Shown: positions 37,601 to 47,431, numbered from the stretch's first letter. The stretch is 64,000 bases of DNA from Rhodococcus rhodochrous (GCF_014854695.1 NZ_CP027557.1:2542001-2606000), one strand, 5' to 3'. The notes: generated from the letters alone by a model not told the origin. Program-made: numbers and translations.

Positions 37601-39374
37601 GACGCTGGATCGGGACGCGCTGCCGGCCCTCACCTTTGTGAGCGTCGGTGGGGAGGCGTGCCCGCCGTCCCTGGTGGAGACGTGGGCCCGGAGCCGTCAC
37701 ATGGTCAACGGCTACGGTCCGAGCGAGGCCACGGTGATGTCGAACCTGCTCGATCCGCTCGTCCCCGGCGAGAATCCCACCGTGGGGCCGCCGATACCCG
37801 GTTTCGACGAGTACCTGCTGGACTCGTATCTGCAGCCCGTGGCCGGCGGCGCGGTGGGGGAGTTGTACCTCGCCGGACCGGGTCTGGGGCGAGGGTATGC
37901 GGGACAACCCGGCCTGACGGCGACGCGTTTCGTCGCCGACCCCCTCGGCGCCCCGGGGCGCCGGATGTACCGCACCGGAGATCTGATGCGCTGGACCCGC
38001 ACCGCGGCGGGCGCCGAGCCCGTCTACGTCGGGCGCAGTGACTTCCAGATCCAGCTGCGCGGTCTGCGCATCGAGCTCGAGGAGGTCGAGGCGGCACTGC
38101 TCCGGCATCCGGCCGTTGCCCAGGCGGTGGTCGTGGTGCGCGACGACGGCAGCGGCGACCGGCTCGTCGGATATGTGGTGCCCACCGGGACCGTTCCGAT
38201 CGAGGCGCCCGAGATCCTGCATTTCGCGGCCACCCGGCTGCCGCGGTACATGGTCCCGTCGGTGATCGTCGTGCTACCGGGCCTGCCCGTCACCCCGAGC
38301 GGGAAGGTGGACAGGTCGGCGTTACCGGCGGCCGCGCCGGTCGGGGCTGCCTACCGGGCGCCGCGCACGCCGACCGAAGGTGCCGTCGCCCGCGCGTTCG
38401 CCTCCGTCCTCGAACGGGACCGGATCGGGATCGACGACAACTTCTTCGACCTCGGCGGCAACTCGCTCGCCGCGACCGCCGTGGCATCGAAGCTGCGCAG
38501 CGAGCTGGGCCGGGAAGTTCCGCTGTCTCTGGTCTTCCTCGACCCCACACCGGCCGGCCTCGCGGATCGCCTCGACGAGGCGACCACGACCACTGCTCCG
38601 GCGACCGGCATGTTCGGTGTGCTGATCCCCCTGCGCGGGCACGGTCACCGCCCACCGGTGTTCTGCGTACATCCCGCGATCGGCTTGTCCTGGGTGTACG
38701 CGGGACTGCTGCGCCACCTGCCGGATCGGCCGGTGTACGGGCTGCAACTGCCGTACCTCTCGGGCGGACCCCTCGACGCGACACCCGCCGAACTGGCACA
38801 CCGCTACGTCGAGGAGCTGCGGGCCGTGCAACCGCAAGGTCCCTACACCGTGCTCGGCTGGTCCCAGGGCGGACTGATCGCCCATCACATGGGTGTCGAA
38901 CTGCGTGCCGCGGGGGAGCCCGTCGATCTGGTCGTCCTCGACTACTACCCGCTCGAACGCGAGCGGCGTGCCCACACCCACGCGGAGCTGCTGGCGGGAC
39001 TGGGCATCGAACTGCCCCACGCGACACCGGACGAGATGACCTCCGAGCAGCTGCTCGACGCAGTGAACCGCAGTCTCGGGCACGAGACCGGACTGTCCAC
39101 CACCGACCTGGAGCGGATCCTCACGGCCTACGCGCACGTCCACCGGGCCGCGCCGACGCTCGACCTGCGATGTTTCGACGGTGACCTGCTGTTCGTCGCC
39201 GCGGCGCGCTCGCTCGGCACGGGCGACGGTGCGTCACCGGCCCTGTGGCGGCCGTGGGTGTCCGGCACGATCACCGAGCACACGATCGACTGCGACCATC
39301 TGGAGATGATGACCCCGGCCGTACTCGCCGTCCTCGGCCCGATCCTGGCCGACTATCTCGCCGCCGGATCCTGA
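25650..39374 (+). CDS. Trimodular non-ribosomal peptide synthetase with MT, E and TE domains
   Basis: This 4,574-residue assembly line starts at GTG 25650 behind GAAGGGGG. Domains by approximate residue: C1 10-455 (HHIALDG near 149); a second C-terminal half of a C domain, 460-710, without HHxxxDG; A1 715-1215 ([11 protein letters not shown]); T1 with GGDS near 1265; C2 of LCL type 1325-1770 (HHIAGDG); A2 1775-2700, split after core A8 by a methyltransferase at about 2265-2640 (EIGVGSG near 2330); T2 with GGDSI near 2750; E 2810-3260 ([10 protein letters not shown]); C3 of DCL type 3295-3730 (HHILLDG); A3 3740-4230; T3 with GGNSL near 4269; TE 4325-4574 (GWSQGG, late His in CDHLE). The product should be a tripeptide with a methylated D-configured second residue, perhaps N-acylated. 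A1 and A3 share GPSE in core A5. The substrates are not predictable by eye. Confidence 0.95.
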   Translation: MATPVVGTAHNSDDERAGAFPLTPAQYGIWLAQQLVPEVPFVIAQYVEFRGELDLELLKWASTTAGREFETVLLRLVDVDGRPCQVVDRNLDVPTEVVDLRDESDPRGVAEEWLRRDVEAPVDLMADRLCRIVVLRTGDASYLVYVKAHHIALDGFGAMIIVRRGAELYSRALASRSSGQDGVSTPDKPPADLRTLYEKDRQYRASSRFVADREYWSERIRDLPHVDTTEVPPAVRTLTAETDLSDTADVYLSGSPAMRDASSAAVVLAAAACFFSRRSGRYDVLVNIPVSARTTAELRRSAGMLVNVVPLRIRVDPSEPVEDLVRRMQVELVGALRHQACGLDDIRRATSEPVSRFSVPLVNVMLFDQQPVLGDIVGTPHVLSRGPVGDRLITVHRRSAPAGTVIEFRANPNRYEENEIQAQCICFTEILEQFVAADPRTPVGSIHPPSAGAAAPRYRRNTVLDHWRHLLAGAPTPPALSPSTPAPAGGRTGNAGSASAWAQFVHPLGSGPGRASAECADDRLPILHAATAILVARSGGTDDVVLGVPVPAGTTHVRTVLPVRTRVRLDEPFRDLLEDISRGTRDALAHADVSAATLLDALAPTRNGSHTPLFRITVEGRGDADRKVENTVLGDVGLRIDLERPQSGDGAGRESTSADVLRIRYTTDAYTAPTVERIARRLERILLAVEEDPEIRVGDLDLLDAAERTALVPVTGPPPVTERLLPEILTDAALRTPAATAVSCGETRIDYRELDERSNRLARMLIERGAGPERFVAIGMARSVDSIVSIWAVAKTGAAFVPVDPAYPPARIEYMLRDCGAVLGLTTIGERSLLPGTVPWTVVDDPEVVTETKRYTGSPVTDTDRCAPARSDQPAYLIYTSGSTGQPKGVVVTHRGLSNLVAHTRTLAGHDARVWHGTSPSFDLAVLELLVAFGSAAHLVIGPPGASAGHDLAHALRAERITHFCTTPAVLATIDPAVPEDLSFVSVGGEDCPTWLVEKWAPGRRMVNGYGPSEITVQMASEDLVPGRPVTAGTLGPGFRSVVLDARLNPVPPGVIGELYPSGRALARGYHRRPGTTATRFVADPFGPPGSRMYRTGDLVRWSTCDESTAEIASDLRLIYAGRADLQVKVRGRRIELGEVEAALLRHPDVEQAAAVVRRETGSDRVVAYVVPRTGTAPAPAAIRDALATELPDFMVPAVVVPLAAMPITANGKLDRAALPAPDRRGVLHRPPRTGLERTLAGVFADVLHLSPDRVGVDDNFFELGGDSLSATGVVAGIRSALHVEAPIRMLFEAPTIAELAPRLADCGVARTPLTPRRRPDRIPLSYAQSRLWFIHRYEGPSPTYNIPMAARLTGRVDIDAMRAAFADVVGRHESLRTVFEESDGVAFQRILPVERTSLSLPVRAVTADEEQATVRAEARRPFDLSTDIPVRATLLQTGSDDHVLVLVLHHIAGDGASMVPLVRDMLLAYAARSAGTEPRWDPLPVQYADYTLWQREVLGDEDETGSILHRQFSYWREELAGVPECLSLPLDRPRPAVQSFRGGRVEFTIPAELRIAADDLAGEHGVTASMVFQSALVVLLHKLGAGDDITIGGPVAGRTDEALADLVGFFVNTWVLRVDGITGRWTLADVLDRVRAKALAAYENQDAPFERLVELLAPARSTAHHPLFQVAFALQNNPLPSLDHPDIHVEMLPVATDIARFDLYISVSERASAEDGGMLGSIEYASDLFERDTVERFADRYLRVLDALVRSPHRRVDGVDLLDRSERDLLLDAWSGPDATTADRTVPAVFAERVAATPDAPALTSAAGRWTYRDLDARANRLARLLVELGVGPESVVVVALDRSPALVVALLAVSAAGGAYLPLDPAYPSDRTAFVLADAAPRVLVTDSRSTSHADPAVVVVVDETGGPTSHALPDDARPLTDDDRIAPLHPSNTAYTIYTSGSTGVPKGVAVTHRNLVHLVEHGWTDSRPRHRMSLVSSPGFDASVYEIWPALIGGTELVLAPPGLLDPSTVARMIAEHGVTTMFVPTPLFHALADPAVVPEQVWDGVDQVVTAGDVLSPEVARRFRESHPSTLLVNAYGPTETTVCATMYLVGDAFARGERASVPIGTSIPGVAVLVLDAGLLPVPPGVPGELYITGDGVSRGYPGRPATTAARFVASPFGGPGERMYRTGDIVRWIRSTSDAEGPGGHLEFVGRCDDQVKVRGFRVEPGEIEAVLGAHPAVAHTAVVVRETPGHHETGRLVAYVVLDREQTLLADPTRATGTVERWRALYDDVYSTPPQEDTGDTGTFAGWNATDTGQPIPVEQMRDWRDAAVRAVRRLRPRRLLEIGVGSGLLLRELAPDCAEYWGTDFSAPTIETLRSAVRSQPWADRVTLRTQPAHATEGLPQRYFDTVVLNSVIQYFPDAAYLLEVLRKILLLLAPGGSVHLGDVRNQALLPYFAAAVELARADGTETADTIRERVRRATLSERELLLAPEFFAGLAGRLPGVTGVDIELGRMRTANELGLYRYSVVLHTGTGPRSLADVPCRSWAGFGTLAALADHLRTDRPDALRVSGVPHTALQSVMAATTSLDAMPGHAFVPEPDPRPRSDGIGPADFDLLGAELGYRVAVTWSQEPGSMEVIVLRDDPDDRADAALTDVYRPADDIGSLARYVNDPAAEERLDDVRRFVRERLPDYMVPAAFVHMADLPVTVHGKLDRRALPAPEVATRSEGYIAPTTDTERALARVFADVLGVDRVGTQDSFFALGGDSIMSIQLVARAKAEGLVLSPRDVFEHKTIAALAAAVTLAGPAAPTLEELPGGGVGDVPLTPILRWLVGSGRTYPGFCQSVSVPLPDRLREADLLAALQAVVDRHDMLRARLHAEPGTPDELHLETRPIGSVSASSILCRVRVDDLTGPEFTAIAAAEHAAATGRLDPGRGVMLQAVQFEAGPASRLLLVAHHAVIDGVSWRILLGDLAAAAARLEHGLDPDPAPTGTSMRRWAHGLVEATRRGTRAAELPFWISTLSGPDALLGARELDPAVDVGATVDTVTVEVPAPTTTALLTVLPAAFHGSIVDGLLAALAGAVVAQRAERGIDLARVLVALEGHGREEQVVPGADLSRTVGWFTAAYPVRLDLAGIDVEAVERGGTAAGTAIKTVKEHLRAVPDHGIGYGMLRYLDDEGRAALEALPAPRLAFNFHGRSTLPDAVTDIEFGGGLDPAQPVPAVISVNAMVVDTADGPVLRADLAYATGVIARPEVSDLAERWRRMLSGLARHVAEPGAGGHTPSDLPLVPLSQERLDELERRYPGLEDVWPLTPLQTGFLFHALRNDSLDAYTVQLTLHLGGVVDPRRLRRAVAALAARHPNLRVNFVFDGESPPVQVVQASVELPLCERDLSDLDPDDRASELARLQTEDRTQRFDTAHGPLVRLSLVRMGPDDHRLVFTNHHILLDGWSAPLLLKELLVLYGTDADTGVLPPVRPYRDYVRWLVQQDPAPARDAWSRYLAGPDRPTLVAPDAEQTFVQALSEETTWALDPADTRRLEAFVRDHGLTVGTVVQVAWGIVLAKLTSQRDVVFGSTVSGRPAEVDGVEEMIGLFVNTVPVRVRLDPYETLAALVERIRVEQTALLDRHHLGLTEIQQVAGPAAGFDTLTVFESYPVDRAALSDAVDIAGMQVREVTGHDSGHYPLTLIAHVDDALRLRLSYRPDLFDGAAADAIVSQVAQVLEAVVDRPEVPLGRLRLFGDEVSVVSAPGTAPSRTWAEILDDWMARSPESVAVVDAGRQWTYAELDERVERLAHLLVSRGAAPETTVVVAMRRSFLRVVAMLAVVRAGAVYVPADPDQPRDRVTAMIRTVTPLCVLVDGPEPAVPDDVSVVPVRDMDVDGAPATPVPDINRRAPVRADNAAYVVFTSGSTGTPKGVTVTHRGIAELVDRLSTVADRESRVAQAMLPVFDASLLETIVAFSAGARLVVVPPGIAAGDDLERVLADEEITHLYTTPAVLATLDRDALPALTFVSVGGEACPPSLVETWARSRHMVNGYGPSEATVMSNLLDPLVPGENPTVGPPIPGFDEYLLDSYLQPVAGGAVGELYLAGPGLGRGYAGQPGLTATRFVADPLGAPGRRMYRTGDLMRWTRTAAGAEPVYVGRSDFQIQLRGLRIELEEVEAALLRHPAVAQAVVVVRDDGSGDRLVGYVVPTGTVPIEAPEILHFAATRLPRYMVPSVIVVLPGLPVTPSGKVDRSALPAAAPVGAAYRAPRTPTEGAVARAFASVLERDRIGIDDNFFDLGGNSLAATAVASKLRSELGREVPLSLVFLDPTPAGLADRLDEATTTTAPATGMFGVLIPLRGHGHRPPVFCVHPAIGLSWVYAGLLRHLPDRPVYGLQLPYLSGGPLDATPAELAHRYVEELRAVQPQGPYTVLGWSQGGLIAHHMGVELRAAGEPVDLVVLDYYPLERERRAHTHAELLAGLGIELPHATPDEMTSEQLLDAVNRSLGHETGLSTTDLERILTAYAHVHRAAPTLDLRCFDGDLLFVAAARSLGTGDGASPALWRPWVSGTITEHTIDCDHLEMMTPAVLAVLGPILADYLAAGS

Positions 39375-40063
39375 TCCGGATCGACGACGGCGTCGAGCGC
39401 CGAACCGGCGGGCTCGGGGAGCCTGGCCTCGAGCAACAGCCCGGCGAGACCGAGCGCGATGCACACCCCGGTGATCACCATCAGCCGCGGATCGGTCTGC
39501 CCGGTCAGGGCGTCGCCGAGGAGCACCACCGCCACGGTGCCCGGCAGGATGCCCACGACCGTCGCGAGTGTGTAGGGGACGAGACGGACCGCCGAGACCG
39601 CGCAGCAACAGTTCACGACGAAGAACGGGGCGGCGGCGATCAACCGCAGGGAGCCGACCGCGAGCCATCCGCGGCGTGCCAGTCGCAGATCGATCGCTTT
39701 CGCTGCCGGGTGCGTGAGGCGCGATTCCACGGCCTTGCGTCCGACGGCCCGCACGAGCAGGAACGCGAGGACGGCGCTGACCGTGGACGCGGCGACCGTC
39801 ACGCCGATGCCGACGGCACTGCCGAACAGCACGCCGGCGCTGAGGGTGAACACCGTGCGCGGAATCGGGGCGATCGTGACCAGGGCGTGGACGGTGAAGA
39901 ACACCAGGACCAGTGCCGGGCCGTGCACCGATTCCGACCACTCCCGGATCTGGGCGATCGTCGGATGCGGCACCACGAGAGCTGCGACGACGAGCGCCGC
40001 CACCAGGCCCAGGATGCCGAGCACTCTACGGTCTGCGGCAAGCCTCGTCACGAGCGTCCACAC
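39353..40063 (-). CDS. TVP38/TMEM64 (VTT/DedA-like) membrane protein
   Basis: This 236-residue membrane protein has five or six hydrophobic segments. The VTT-domain features are [21 protein letters not shown] near residue 60 and [20 protein letters not shown] near 140. Start GTG 40063 has no clear ribosome site. Its last 22 bases overlap the 3' end of the NRPS on the opposite strand. In M. tuberculosis the related Rv1491c is likewise divergent from mutA, so this gene belongs to the conserved mut block rather than to the NRPS. It may act in lipid or envelope transport. Confidence 0.82.
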   Translation of the reverse strand: MWTLVTRLAADRRVLGILGLVAALVVAALVVPHPTIAQIREWSESVHGPALVLVFFTVHALVTIAPIPRTVFTLSAGVLFGSAVGIGVTVAASTVSAVLAFLLVRAVGRKAVESRLTHPAAKAIDLRLARRGWLAVGSLRLIAAAPFFVVNCCCAVSAVRLVPYTLATVVGILPGTVAVVLLGDALTGQTDPRLMVITGVCIALGLAGLLLEARLPEPAGSALDAVVDPDQDPAAR

Positions 40064-40160
40064 TACCGGCCGGGCGGTCTCTGCTTCCCCGCGAGCAGAG
40101 TGACGAAGGCGGCACGATACCGTTCCGGTCGAGGACGTCGTTATCGAACGCTAGAAAAAC

Positions 40161-40176
40161 TGTGGTGATCCCCACA
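40161..40176 (+). promoter_or_regulatory. CRP/GlxR-like palindrome before mutA
   Basis: TGTGG-TGATCC-CCACA fits the TGTGR-N6-YCACA pattern bound by CRP/GlxR-type regulators of actinobacteria. It lies about 22 nt upstream of a -10-like TAGCAT (40199-40204). Bases 40189-40208 are a near-complement of the site and could pair with it in a longer hairpin. Confidence 0.5.
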
Positions 40177-40213
40177 ACGACCGCGCGGTGTGTGGGGATA
40201 GCATCACACCGAA

Positions 40214-40239
40214 GGCAACCTACCCTTTTCGAGGTTGTC
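40214..40239 (+). promoter_or_regulatory. Leader hairpin before mutA
   Basis: GGCAACCT (40214-40221) can pair with AGGTTGTC (40232-40239), with one G-U pair, around a 10-nt loop. It lies in the probable 5' leader of mutA. No known riboswitch was recognised. Confidence 0.35.
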
Positions 40240-40301
40240 CACCTCCGGCCGACAACGCCGTCCGTACAAAGCCTGCAAACCCGCAGTAGGAGGAATCGCC
40301 C

Positions 40302-42167
40302 GTGTCATTAGCTGCAGAAGCCGAGGATGCCGCGCGCGCATATGCGCAGTGGCAGGACGCGGTGGCGGGGGTGCTGGCCAAGTCCCGACGCGTCGACCCG
40401 GCCGAACTCGGACCCGAGCCGCAGCGTCTGCTCGAGACCACGACCTACGACGACGTCACCGTCGCGCCGCTGTACGGCGTGCGCGACGAGCGCGACGAAG
40501 CGCCGCTGCCCGGTGAGTTCCCGTTCGTCCGCGGTGGCTCGTCCACGCGCGACGTCAACACCGGCTGGCTCGTCGACGTCCGGTTCACCGGCACCGACGC
40601 GGCCTCGGTCAACGAGCGCATCCTCGACGCCCTGAACAACGGTGTCAGCTCGGTGTGGCTCGGTCTCGGCGCCGGCGCGGTCCCCGTGGACGCACTCGAC
40701 ACCGCGCTCAACGGTGTGCTCCTCGACCTCGCGCCGGTCCGTCTCGACGCCGGTGCCGATGTGGTCGCAGCGACCACCGCCGTGTACTCCGTGCTCGACA
40801 ATCGCACCGACATCGAGGACCGCGCCGCCGTGCGCATCTTCCTCGGTGCAGCGCCGCTCACCAGCGCGTTCTCCGAACGTCCCGACGTGTCTCTCGACGA
40901 GGCCGTCGAGCTGGCACGGGCCGCCGCCGACCGCACCGAAGCGGTGCGTGCCCTCACCGTGGACGGCACCGCCTTCCACAACGCCGGTTCGTCCGACGCC
41001 GAGGAACTCGGTGCCGCGATCGCCGCCGGACTCGATTACGTGCGAGCACTCGTCGACGCCGGGGTTCCCGTCGCGGCCGCGCTCGGTCAGCTCGAGTTCC
41101 GTCTCGCCGCGACCGACGACCAGTTCCAGACCATCGCCAAGTTCCGCGCAGGTCGTCAGGTGTGGGCGCGCGTGGCCCAGGTCGCCGGTGCCCCCGAGGC
41201 CGGAAACGCTCCGCAGCACGCCGTGACCTCCGCGGCGATGATGGCCCAGCGCGATCCGTGGGTGAACATGCTGCGTACGACCCTCGCTGCGTTCGGCGCG
41301 GGTGTCGGTGGCGCCGACGCCGTCACGGTCCTGCCGTTCGACTCCGCACTGCCGGCCGGTGTGCTCGAGGTATCCGAGGCGTTCTCCGCCCGGATCGCCC
41401 GCAACACCCAGCTGCTGCTGCTCGAGGAGTCCAACCTCGGTCGCGTTCTCGATCCCGCCGCCGGTTCCTGGTACGTCGAGGAACTGACCGCGCAGATCGC
41501 GGAGAAGGCATGGGGCTTCTTCCAGGAGATCGAGGCGGCCGGTGGCTACCGCGCCGCTCTCGAGGCGGGGGTGATCGCCGAGCGTGTCGCGCAGACGCGT
41601 GCCCGCCGCGAGTCCGACATCGCGCACCGCAAGTTCTCGGTGACCGGTGTCAACGAGTTCCCGAATCTGGCCGAGAAGCCGCTGCCGGTCGGTGTCGCCG
41701 AGGCCGGCGCGTCCGCCGCGCGGTACGCCGCCCCGTTCGAGGCGCTGCGCGACCGCTCCGACACCTATCTGGCCTCGCGTGGTGCCCGCCCGCGGGTGCT
41801 GCTCGCTCCGCTCGGACCGATCGCCGAACACAACGTGCGGGCGACCTTCGCGGCGAACCTGCTCGCCGCCGGTGGCATCGAAGCGGTCAATCCCGGACCG
41901 CTCGATCTCGACGCCGACCTGTCGTCCCTGGTGGGCGACACCGGAACGTCCGTCGCCGTGCTGTGCGGCACCGACACCCGCTACGGCGAGCAGGCCGGTA
42001 CGGCCACCGCTGCGCTGCGTGCGGCGGGGATCACGACGGTACTGCTGGCCGGACCCGAGAAGGCCGTGAAGGACGCGCAGGGCGACGATCGTCCGGACGG
42101 CTTCCTCACCGCGCGCATCGACGCCGTCGCCGCCCTCACCGACCTGCTGAACACTCTGGGAGCGTAA
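40302..42167 (+). CDS. mutA: Methylmalonyl-CoA mutase small (beta) subunit
   Basis: This 621-residue protein is the non-catalytic subunit of the heterodimeric B12-dependent mutase that interconverts methylmalonyl-CoA and succinyl-CoA, linking propionyl-CoA to the TCA cycle. It has the TIM-barrel part (FPFVRGG near residue 75, [28 protein letters not shown] near 365) and a degenerate cobalamin domain without DxHxxG. GTG 40302 follows TAGGAGGA. It abuts mutB with no gap. Propionyl-CoA from odd-chain, branched or sterol-like substrates would feed it. Confidence 0.95.
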   Translation: MSLAAEAEDAARAYAQWQDAVAGVLAKSRRVDPAELGPEPQRLLETTTYDDVTVAPLYGVRDERDEAPLPGEFPFVRGGSSTRDVNTGWLVDVRFTGTDAASVNERILDALNNGVSSVWLGLGAGAVPVDALDTALNGVLLDLAPVRLDAGADVVAATTAVYSVLDNRTDIEDRAAVRIFLGAAPLTSAFSERPDVSLDEAVELARAAADRTEAVRALTVDGTAFHNAGSSDAEELGAAIAAGLDYVRALVDAGVPVAAALGQLEFRLAATDDQFQTIAKFRAGRQVWARVAQVAGAPEAGNAPQHAVTSAAMMAQRDPWVNMLRTTLAAFGAGVGGADAVTVLPFDSALPAGVLEVSEAFSARIARNTQLLLLEESNLGRVLDPAAGSWYVEELTAQIAEKAWGFFQEIEAAGGYRAALEAGVIAERVAQTRARRESDIAHRKFSVTGVNEFPNLAEKPLPVGVAEAGASAARYAAPFEALRDRSDTYLASRGARPRVLLAPLGPIAEHNVRATFAANLLAAGGIEAVNPGPLDLDADLSSLVGDTGTSVAVLCGTDTRYGEQAGTATAALRAAGITTVLLAGPEKAVKDAQGDDRPDGFLTARIDAVAALTDLLNTLGA

Positions 42168-44414
42168 GTGAGCATCGAACACGAAATCGGCAGCTTCGCC
42201 GACGTCCCGTTGACGGACCCGGCCGCGCCGGCGCCCACCGCTCCCACCGCGGAGCAGGCCGCCGCGCTCGTCGAGTCCGTCGCCGAGGCGAACAACTACA
42301 GCACCGAGGACGTCGTGTGGTCGACGCCCGAGGGCATCGACGTCAAGCCGGTCTACACCAAGGCCGACCGCGACGCCGTCGTCGCCGAGGGTTACCCGCT
42401 CGGCAGCTACCCGGGTCTGGCCCCGTTCGTGCGCGGGCCGTACCCGACGATGTACGTGAACCAGCCGTGGACCATCCGCCAGTACGCCGGCTTCTCCACC
42501 GCCGCCGAGTCCAACGCCTTCTACCGTCGCAACCTCGCCGCCGGTCAGAAGGGTCTGTCGGTGGCCTTCGACCTGGCCACGCACCGCGGCTACGACTCCG
42601 ATCACCCGCGTGTGCAGGGTGACGTCGGTATGGCCGGTGTCGCGATCGACTCGATCCTCGACATGCGTCAGCTGTTCGATGGCATCGACCTGTCGCAGGT
42701 GTCGGTGTCGATGACCATGAACGGCGCGGTGCTGCCGATTCTGGCGCTGTACGTCGTGGCGGCGGAGGAGCAGGGCGTCAAGCCCGAGCAGCTGGCCGGA
42801 ACCATTCAGAACGACATTCTGAAGGAGTTCATGGTCCGCAACACCTACATCTATCCGCCGAAGCCGTCGATGCGGATCATCTCCGACATCTTCGCGTACA
42901 CCTCGGCGAAGATGCCGCGCTTCAACTCGATCTCGATCTCCGGCTACCACATCCAGGAAGCCGGCGCGACGGCCGACCTCGAGCTCGCGTACACCCTCGC
43001 GGACGGCATGGAGTACATCCGCGCCGGACTCGACGCCGGAATGGACGTCGACAAGTTCGCGCCGCGCCTGTCGTTCTTCTGGGCGATCGGCATGAACTTC
43101 TTCATGGAGGTCGCGAAGCTGCGCGCAGGTCGCCTGCTGTGGAGCGAACTCGTCGAGAAGTTCGGAGCGAAGAACCCGAAGTCGAAGTCGCTGCGTACCC
43201 ACTCGCAGACCTCCGGATGGTCGCTCACCGCACAGGACGTCTTCAACAACGTCGCCCGCACGTGCGTCGAGGCGATGGCCGCGACCCAGGGCCACACCCA
43301 GTCGCTGCACACCAACGCGCTCGACGAGGCGCTGGCGCTGCCCACCGACTTCTCGGCGCGCATCGCCCGCAACACCCAGCTGCTGCTGCAGCAGGAGTCG
43401 GGCACCACGCGGCCCATCGACCCGTGGGGCGGCTCGCACTACGTCGAGTGGCTCACCCACGAGCTCGCCAACAAGGCCCGCGCCCACATCGCCGAGGTCG
43501 AGGCGGCCGGCGGTATGGCACAGGCCATCTCGGAGGGCATCCCGAAGCTGCGCATCGAGGAGGCGGCCGCCCGCACCCAGGCGCGCATCGACTCGGGTCG
43601 CCAGCCGGTCATCGGCGTCAACAAGTACCAGGTGACCGAGGACCACGAGATCGAGGTCCTCAAGGTCGAGAACTCGCGTGTGCGGGCCGAGCAGCTGGCC
43701 AAGCTCGAGCAGCTGCGCGCCGACCGCGACGAGGAGGCCACCCGCGCCGCCCTCGACGCGCTCACCCGCGCCGCCGGTGCGCAGAGCCAGGGTCTCGACA
43801 ACAACCTGCTCGCGCTGGCCATCGACGCGGCCCGCGCGAAGGCCACCGTCGGTGAGATCTCGGACGCCCTGGAGAAGGTCTACGGCCGCCACCAGGCCGA
43901 GATCCGTACGATCAGCGGCGTGTACCGCGACGAGGCCGGTAAGGCCACCAACATCACCGCCGCGACCGAACTGGTCGAGAAGTTCGCCGAGGAGGAGGGC
44001 CGTCGCCCCCGCATCCTCGTCGCGAAGATGGGCCAGGACGGTCACGACCGAGGCCAGAAGGTGATCGCCACGGCCTTCGCCGACCTCGGATTCGACGTCG
44101 ACGTGGGACCGCTGTTCCAGACCCCCGAAGAGGTCGCCCAGCAGGCGGCCGACAACGACGTGCACGTCATCGGCGTGTCGTCGTTGGCCGCGGGTCACCT
44201 GACGTTGGTCCCTGCCCTCAAGCAGGCACTGGCCGAGGTGGGCCGCGAGGACATCATGATCGTCGTCGGTGGTGTCATCCCGCCGGGTGACTTCGACGAG
44301 CTCTACGCGGCGGGTGCGGCGGCGATCTTCCCGCCCGGCACCGTGATCGCGGATGCGGCGACCGGTCTGCTGACCAAGCTCGCCGCGCAGCTCGGCCACC
44401 ACCTCGGAGGCTGA
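42168..44414 (+). CDS. mutB: Methylmalonyl-CoA mutase large (alpha) subunit
   Basis: This 748-residue catalytic subunit has an N-terminal TIM barrel that binds the acyl-CoA ([20 protein letters not shown] near residue 90) and a C-terminal cobalamin domain with DGHDRG near residue 624, the lower axial His motif. [16 protein letters not shown] belongs to the same domain. The GTG start directly follows the mutA stop (TAAGTG). Length and motifs match the family throughout; no damage is seen. The meaB chaperone gene follows 7 nt downstream. Confidence 0.97.
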   Translation: MSIEHEIGSFADVPLTDPAAPAPTAPTAEQAAALVESVAEANNYSTEDVVWSTPEGIDVKPVYTKADRDAVVAEGYPLGSYPGLAPFVRGPYPTMYVNQPWTIRQYAGFSTAAESNAFYRRNLAAGQKGLSVAFDLATHRGYDSDHPRVQGDVGMAGVAIDSILDMRQLFDGIDLSQVSVSMTMNGAVLPILALYVVAAEEQGVKPEQLAGTIQNDILKEFMVRNTYIYPPKPSMRIISDIFAYTSAKMPRFNSISISGYHIQEAGATADLELAYTLADGMEYIRAGLDAGMDVDKFAPRLSFFWAIGMNFFMEVAKLRAGRLLWSELVEKFGAKNPKSKSLRTHSQTSGWSLTAQDVFNNVARTCVEAMAATQGHTQSLHTNALDEALALPTDFSARIARNTQLLLQQESGTTRPIDPWGGSHYVEWLTHELANKARAHIAEVEAAGGMAQAISEGIPKLRIEEAAARTQARIDSGRQPVIGVNKYQVTEDHEIEVLKVENSRVRAEQLAKLEQLRADRDEEATRAALDALTRAAGAQSQGLDNNLLALAIDAARAKATVGEISDALEKVYGRHQAEIRTISGVYRDEAGKATNITAATELVEKFAEEEGRRPRILVAKMGQDGHDRGQKVIATAFADLGFDVDVGPLFQTPEEVAQQAADNDVHVIGVSSLAAGHLTLVPALKQALAEVGREDIMIVVGGVIPPGDFDELYAAGAAAIFPPGTVIADAATGLLTKLAAQLGHHLGG

Positions 44415-44421
44415 CGTCGGC

Positions 44422-45471
44422 ATGAGCGACTCCTCGGTCGGCGCCGCGCAGACCCGCCGACGGCAGATCGACGTCGACGCCCTCGCCGAGGCCGTGCTCG
44501 CCAACGAGCGGGCCGGCCTCGCACGGGCGATCACATTGATCGAGTCGACCCGCGACGACCATCGGGAGCGGGCGCAGCAGTTGCTGTTGCGCCTGCTCCC
44601 GAAGGCGGGCAACGCGATTCGTGTCGGTATCACCGGTGTGCCCGGCGTCGGCAAGTCGACCTTCATCGACGCGCTCGGTATGCATCTGCTCGAGCAGGGG
44701 CACCGGGTCGCGGTGCTGGCCGTCGACCCGTCGTCGACCCGCACGGGTGGTTCGATCCTCGGCGACAAGACACGGATGGCGCGGCTCGCGGTGCAGCGGG
44801 ACGCCTACATCCGCCCGTCGCCCTCGGCCGGCACGCTCGGCGGGGTCGCGAAGGCCACCCGCGAGACGATGGTGCTGCTCGAGGCCGCCGGTTTCGACGT
44901 GATCCTCGTCGAGACCGTCGGTGTCGGACAGTCCGAGGTGACCGTCGCGAACATGGTCGACACCTTCTGCTTCCTGACCCTGGCCCGCACCGGCGACCAG
45001 TTGCAGGGCATCAAGAAGGGCGTGCTCGAACTCGCCGACCTCGTCGCCGTCAACAAGGCCGACGGGGAGTTCGAACGCGACGCGCGGGTCGCCGCCCGCG
45101 AACTCGCCGGCGCGATGCGCATGGTGCATCCGCACGACGCGATCTGGAAGCCGCCGGTGATCACCATGAGCGGCATGACCGGCGTCGGTCTGGACACCTT
45201 CTGGGACACCGTGCTCGAGCACAAGAAGGTGCTCACCGAGGCGGGCATGTTCGACGAGAACCGGCGCCGCCAGCAGGTGGACTGGACGTGGACGATGGTG
45301 CACGACCAGCTGTTGCGTCGTCTCGAGACCTCCCCGCGCGTGCGGGCGATCCGCAAGGACGTCGAGGCCGGGGTGCGCGACGGTTCGCTGACCGCCGCGC
45401 TCGCGGCGCAACGTCTGCTCGACGCCTTCGACGGGGTGGACGACCCCGGAACGTCCGGCGAGGACTCCTGA
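44422..45471 (+). CDS. meaB: MeaB/ArgK GTPase, mutase chaperone
   Basis: This 349-residue G3E GTPase has the P-loop GVPGVGKST near residue 72, switch regions VDPSSTRTGGSILGDKTRM and ETVGVGQSE, and NKADG for guanine recognition. MeaB guards methylmalonyl-CoA mutase by controlling cobalamin loading and repair. The direct position after mutB supports this over the older ArgK (arginine transport) name. In M. tuberculosis the equivalent gene (Rv1496) also follows mutAB. Confidence 0.95.
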   Translation: MSDSSVGAAQTRRRQIDVDALAEAVLANERAGLARAITLIESTRDDHRERAQQLLLRLLPKAGNAIRVGITGVPGVGKSTFIDALGMHLLEQGHRVAVLAVDPSSTRTGGSILGDKTRMARLAVQRDAYIRPSPSAGTLGGVAKATRETMVLLEAAGFDVILVETVGVGQSEVTVANMVDTFCFLTLARTGDQLQGIKKGVLELADLVAVNKADGEFERDARVAARELAGAMRMVHPHDAIWKPPVITMSGMTGVGLDTFWDTVLEHKKVLTEAGMFDENRRRQQVDWTWTMVHDQLLRRLETSPRVRAIRKDVEAGVRDGSLTAALAAQRLLDAFDGVDDPGTSGEDS

Positions 45472-45475
45472 TCCC

Positions 45476-46204
45476 ATGAGCCGCCGCACGATCGCCGTCA
45501 CCGTTCTCGGTGCGTTCGCGATCGTCGCGGCGGCTCATCTCGTCTATCAGGTTCTCGCGCCCGATTCGGCGTTCACCGACGTCTCGCAGTGGTTCCTCAT
45601 GCCGTTGCTCGCGCTCGGACTCGTTCTCGTCACGTCCGCACCGCGCGACCGGCTGTTCGTGGGCACGCTTGTGGCACTGGGCTTCTCGTGGCTGGGGGAC
45701 GCCACACCCGACCTCGTCGACGGTGATGCCTCGTTCCTGGTGCTGGTGGGCTTCTTCCTGTGCGCCCAGCTCACCTACATCGTCGCGTTCTGGCCGTACC
45801 GGCGGTCGAGCGTGCTGCGGACCCGCCCGTGGGTGGTCGGCCTCTACGCTCTCGCGGTCATCGCCATGGTCGCCGTGTGCGCTTCTGCGGCAGGGATTCT
45901 CGTGGTCCCGATGGCGATCTACGCGTCGTGTCTGGCGGCGATGGCGGTGCTCGCCACCGGCGTGAACCGGACGGTGGCGGTCGGCGCGATGCTGTTCGTC
46001 GTCTCCGATGCGCTCATCGCCGTCCGTGCCTTCGTCGACGCGGATCTGCCTGCGGTGGGGTTGTGGATCATGGCCACCTACATCGCGGCCCAGGCTCTGA
46101 TCGTGCGCGGTGTGCTCACCGCGCACGATCGGCGCGGACGGGCCTACAGGTCGAGCAGTTCCTTGGCGACGGTCACCGAGGTCGGGGCGTCGAGCGACGG
46201 GTAG
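45476..46204 (+). CDS. YhhN family membrane protein (lysoplasmalogenase-like)
   Basis: This 242-residue protein has about eight hydrophobic segments and the two family motifs GFSWLGDATPD near residue 63 and LFVVSDALIA near 175, whose Asp residues are thought to be catalytic. Mammalian members (TMEM86) cleave lysoplasmalogens; bacterial roles are less clear. It starts 4 nt after the meaB stop and is likely co-transcribed. Its last 61 bases overlap the DUF3558 gene on the other strand. Confidence 0.85.
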   Translation: MSRRTIAVTVLGAFAIVAAAHLVYQVLAPDSAFTDVSQWFLMPLLALGLVLVTSAPRDRLFVGTLVALGFSWLGDATPDLVDGDASFLVLVGFFLCAQLTYIVAFWPYRRSSVLRTRPWVVGLYALAVIAMVAVCASAAGILVVPMAIYASCLAAMAVLATGVNRTVAVGAMLFVVSDALIAVRAFVDADLPAVGLWIMATYIAAQALIVRGVLTAHDRRGRAYRSSSSLATVTEVGASSDG

Positions 46205-46764
46205 TCGCCCCACTGCCCGCCGGTGATGGACACCTCCACCTCGGGCAGTTGGACCTGGGTGACGGAGACGGCGGCGACCGAGACGGCTTCTCCCATGGTG
46301 TAGGCGATGCCACCGGCGGCCTCGATGGCGGCGTCGGGGAGCAATTCGAGACCGCCGGTTTCGAGGTCGCTCGCCGCCGGGACGGTGCCGGAGCCCGGTG
46401 CCAGGACGATCTCCACCGACCGGATCTCGTCGAGGTTCGTGGCGCTGTCCGGGGTCTCCCATGCGCAGTAGACGCTGTACTCGTCCACGCCGCTCGACGA
46501 ACGCAGGCTCAGGCCTTCGATGTAGGGGGCGACGGCGGGCGCGACATCGTCGCACGAGTCGAAGCGGGCGAGGATGTCGCTGCCGAGGCCGGTCGGTTCG
46601 CCGACGGTGTCGGCGTCGAAGGTGGTGGTGTCGGAGGCTGCGGAGTCGGCGTCCGAGGCGGTGTCGGAGGAGGCGTCGTCACCGGAGGAACACGCTCCGA
46701 GGAGTAGGGCGCCGGCGAGGGTCGCGGATGCGACCGCGTATCGGGTCAGATTCACATGGCGCAT
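46144..46764 (-). CDS. DUF3558 lipoprotein
   Basis: This 206-residue lipoprotein has the lipobox LLLGAC with Cys25, a Ser/Asp-rich linker to about residue 50, and a DUF3558 domain with two conserved Cys (FDSCDDV and YSVYCAWE). DUF3558 proteins are exported by actinobacteria and several are bound to the cell envelope; their function is unknown. ATG 46764 is chosen because it gives a proper signal peptide. It is a paralogue of the gene next to it on the same strand. Confidence 0.83.
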   Translation of the reverse strand: MRHVNLTRYAVASATLAGALLLGACSSGDDASSDTASDADSAASDTTTFDADTVGEPTGLGSDILARFDSCDDVAPAVAPYIEGLSLRSSSGVDEYSVYCAWETPDSATNLDEIRSVEIVLAPGSGTVPAASDLETGGLELLPDAAIEAAGGIAYTMGEAVSVAAVSVTQVQLPEVEVSITGGQWGDYPSLDAPTSVTVAKELLDL

Positions 46765-46833
46765 CGTAGCGTCCGTACGAGTTGTATGTGATCTTGGTTC
46801 CGCCCGGGCGGTCGAGGGTCGCGACACCGTGCG

Positions 46834-47412
46834 CTACAGCCCGAGAAGCTGCTTGGCGACCGCCACGCCACCTGCCGGATCGAGGACCATCGCGGCATCG
46901 CGTCCGCCGACGGTGATCGACACGGAGGCCTGAGGGAGTTCGACGCCGGTCGCGGTGAAGGCGGTGCCGGCCATGTTGATCGGCATGCTGTGCGCGAATC
47001 CGCCGGCCGCTTCGATGGCGGAATCGGGAACCACCACCAGGCCGGTTTTCGCTGCGCTGGCGGGTGTGACGGTCTCGGGTTCGACCACGACCTCGACGGA
47101 ACGGAGTCCGGAGGGCGGCTCACCGGCTCCGGCCTCCCACACGCAGTTCACGCGCTGGGGGCTCACGACACCGCCGGGGGCGGGCGTCAGCCCGTCGATG
47201 TAACGCTCGAGGGTCGCGCCGATGGCCTCGCAGCTGGGGAAGTTCTGTGCGATCTTCACCAGATACGGCGATTCGGCGGAGGCGGACGTCGAAGAGCCGA
47301 TATCGGCAGCATTGCGGATGCCGACCGTGGAATCCTCGGCGGAGCAGGCCGTCAAGGCAGCGCCGGCAGTGAGGAAGACGAAGGCACCAGTATGTATTCG
47401 CTTTTGTCGCAC
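46834..47412 (-). CDS. DUF3558 lipoprotein, second copy
   Basis: This 192-residue lipoprotein has the lipobox ALTAC with Cys23 and a DUF3558 domain with the same Cys pair (NFPSCEAI and VNCVWE). It shares with its neighbour RSVEVVVEP, PDSAIEAAGGFAH, and the ending VAKQLLGL. The two are therefore tandem paralogues that have diverged widely. GTG 47412 gives the signal peptide MRQKRIHTGAFVFLTAGAALTAC. It lies 69 nt upstream of the other copy. Confidence 0.83.
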   Translation of the reverse strand: MRQKRIHTGAFVFLTAGAALTACSAEDSTVGIRNAADIGSSTSASAESPYLVKIAQNFPSCEAIGATLERYIDGLTPAPGGVVSPQRVNCVWEAGAGEPPSGLRSVEVVVEPETVTPASAAKTGLVVVPDSAIEAAGGFAHSMPINMAGTAFTATGVELPQASVSITVGGRDAAMVLDPAGGVAVAKQLLGL

Positions 47413-47431
47413 GCGGGCATAATAGCGATTA

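Noticed and set aside
40308-44768. A 1,486-codon open frame on the minus strand
   Set aside because: It is the complement of mutA, mutB and meaB, all of which have full family motifs. The frame is low in recognisable domains and rich in Arg, Gly and His, as usual for antisense frames in high-GC DNA.
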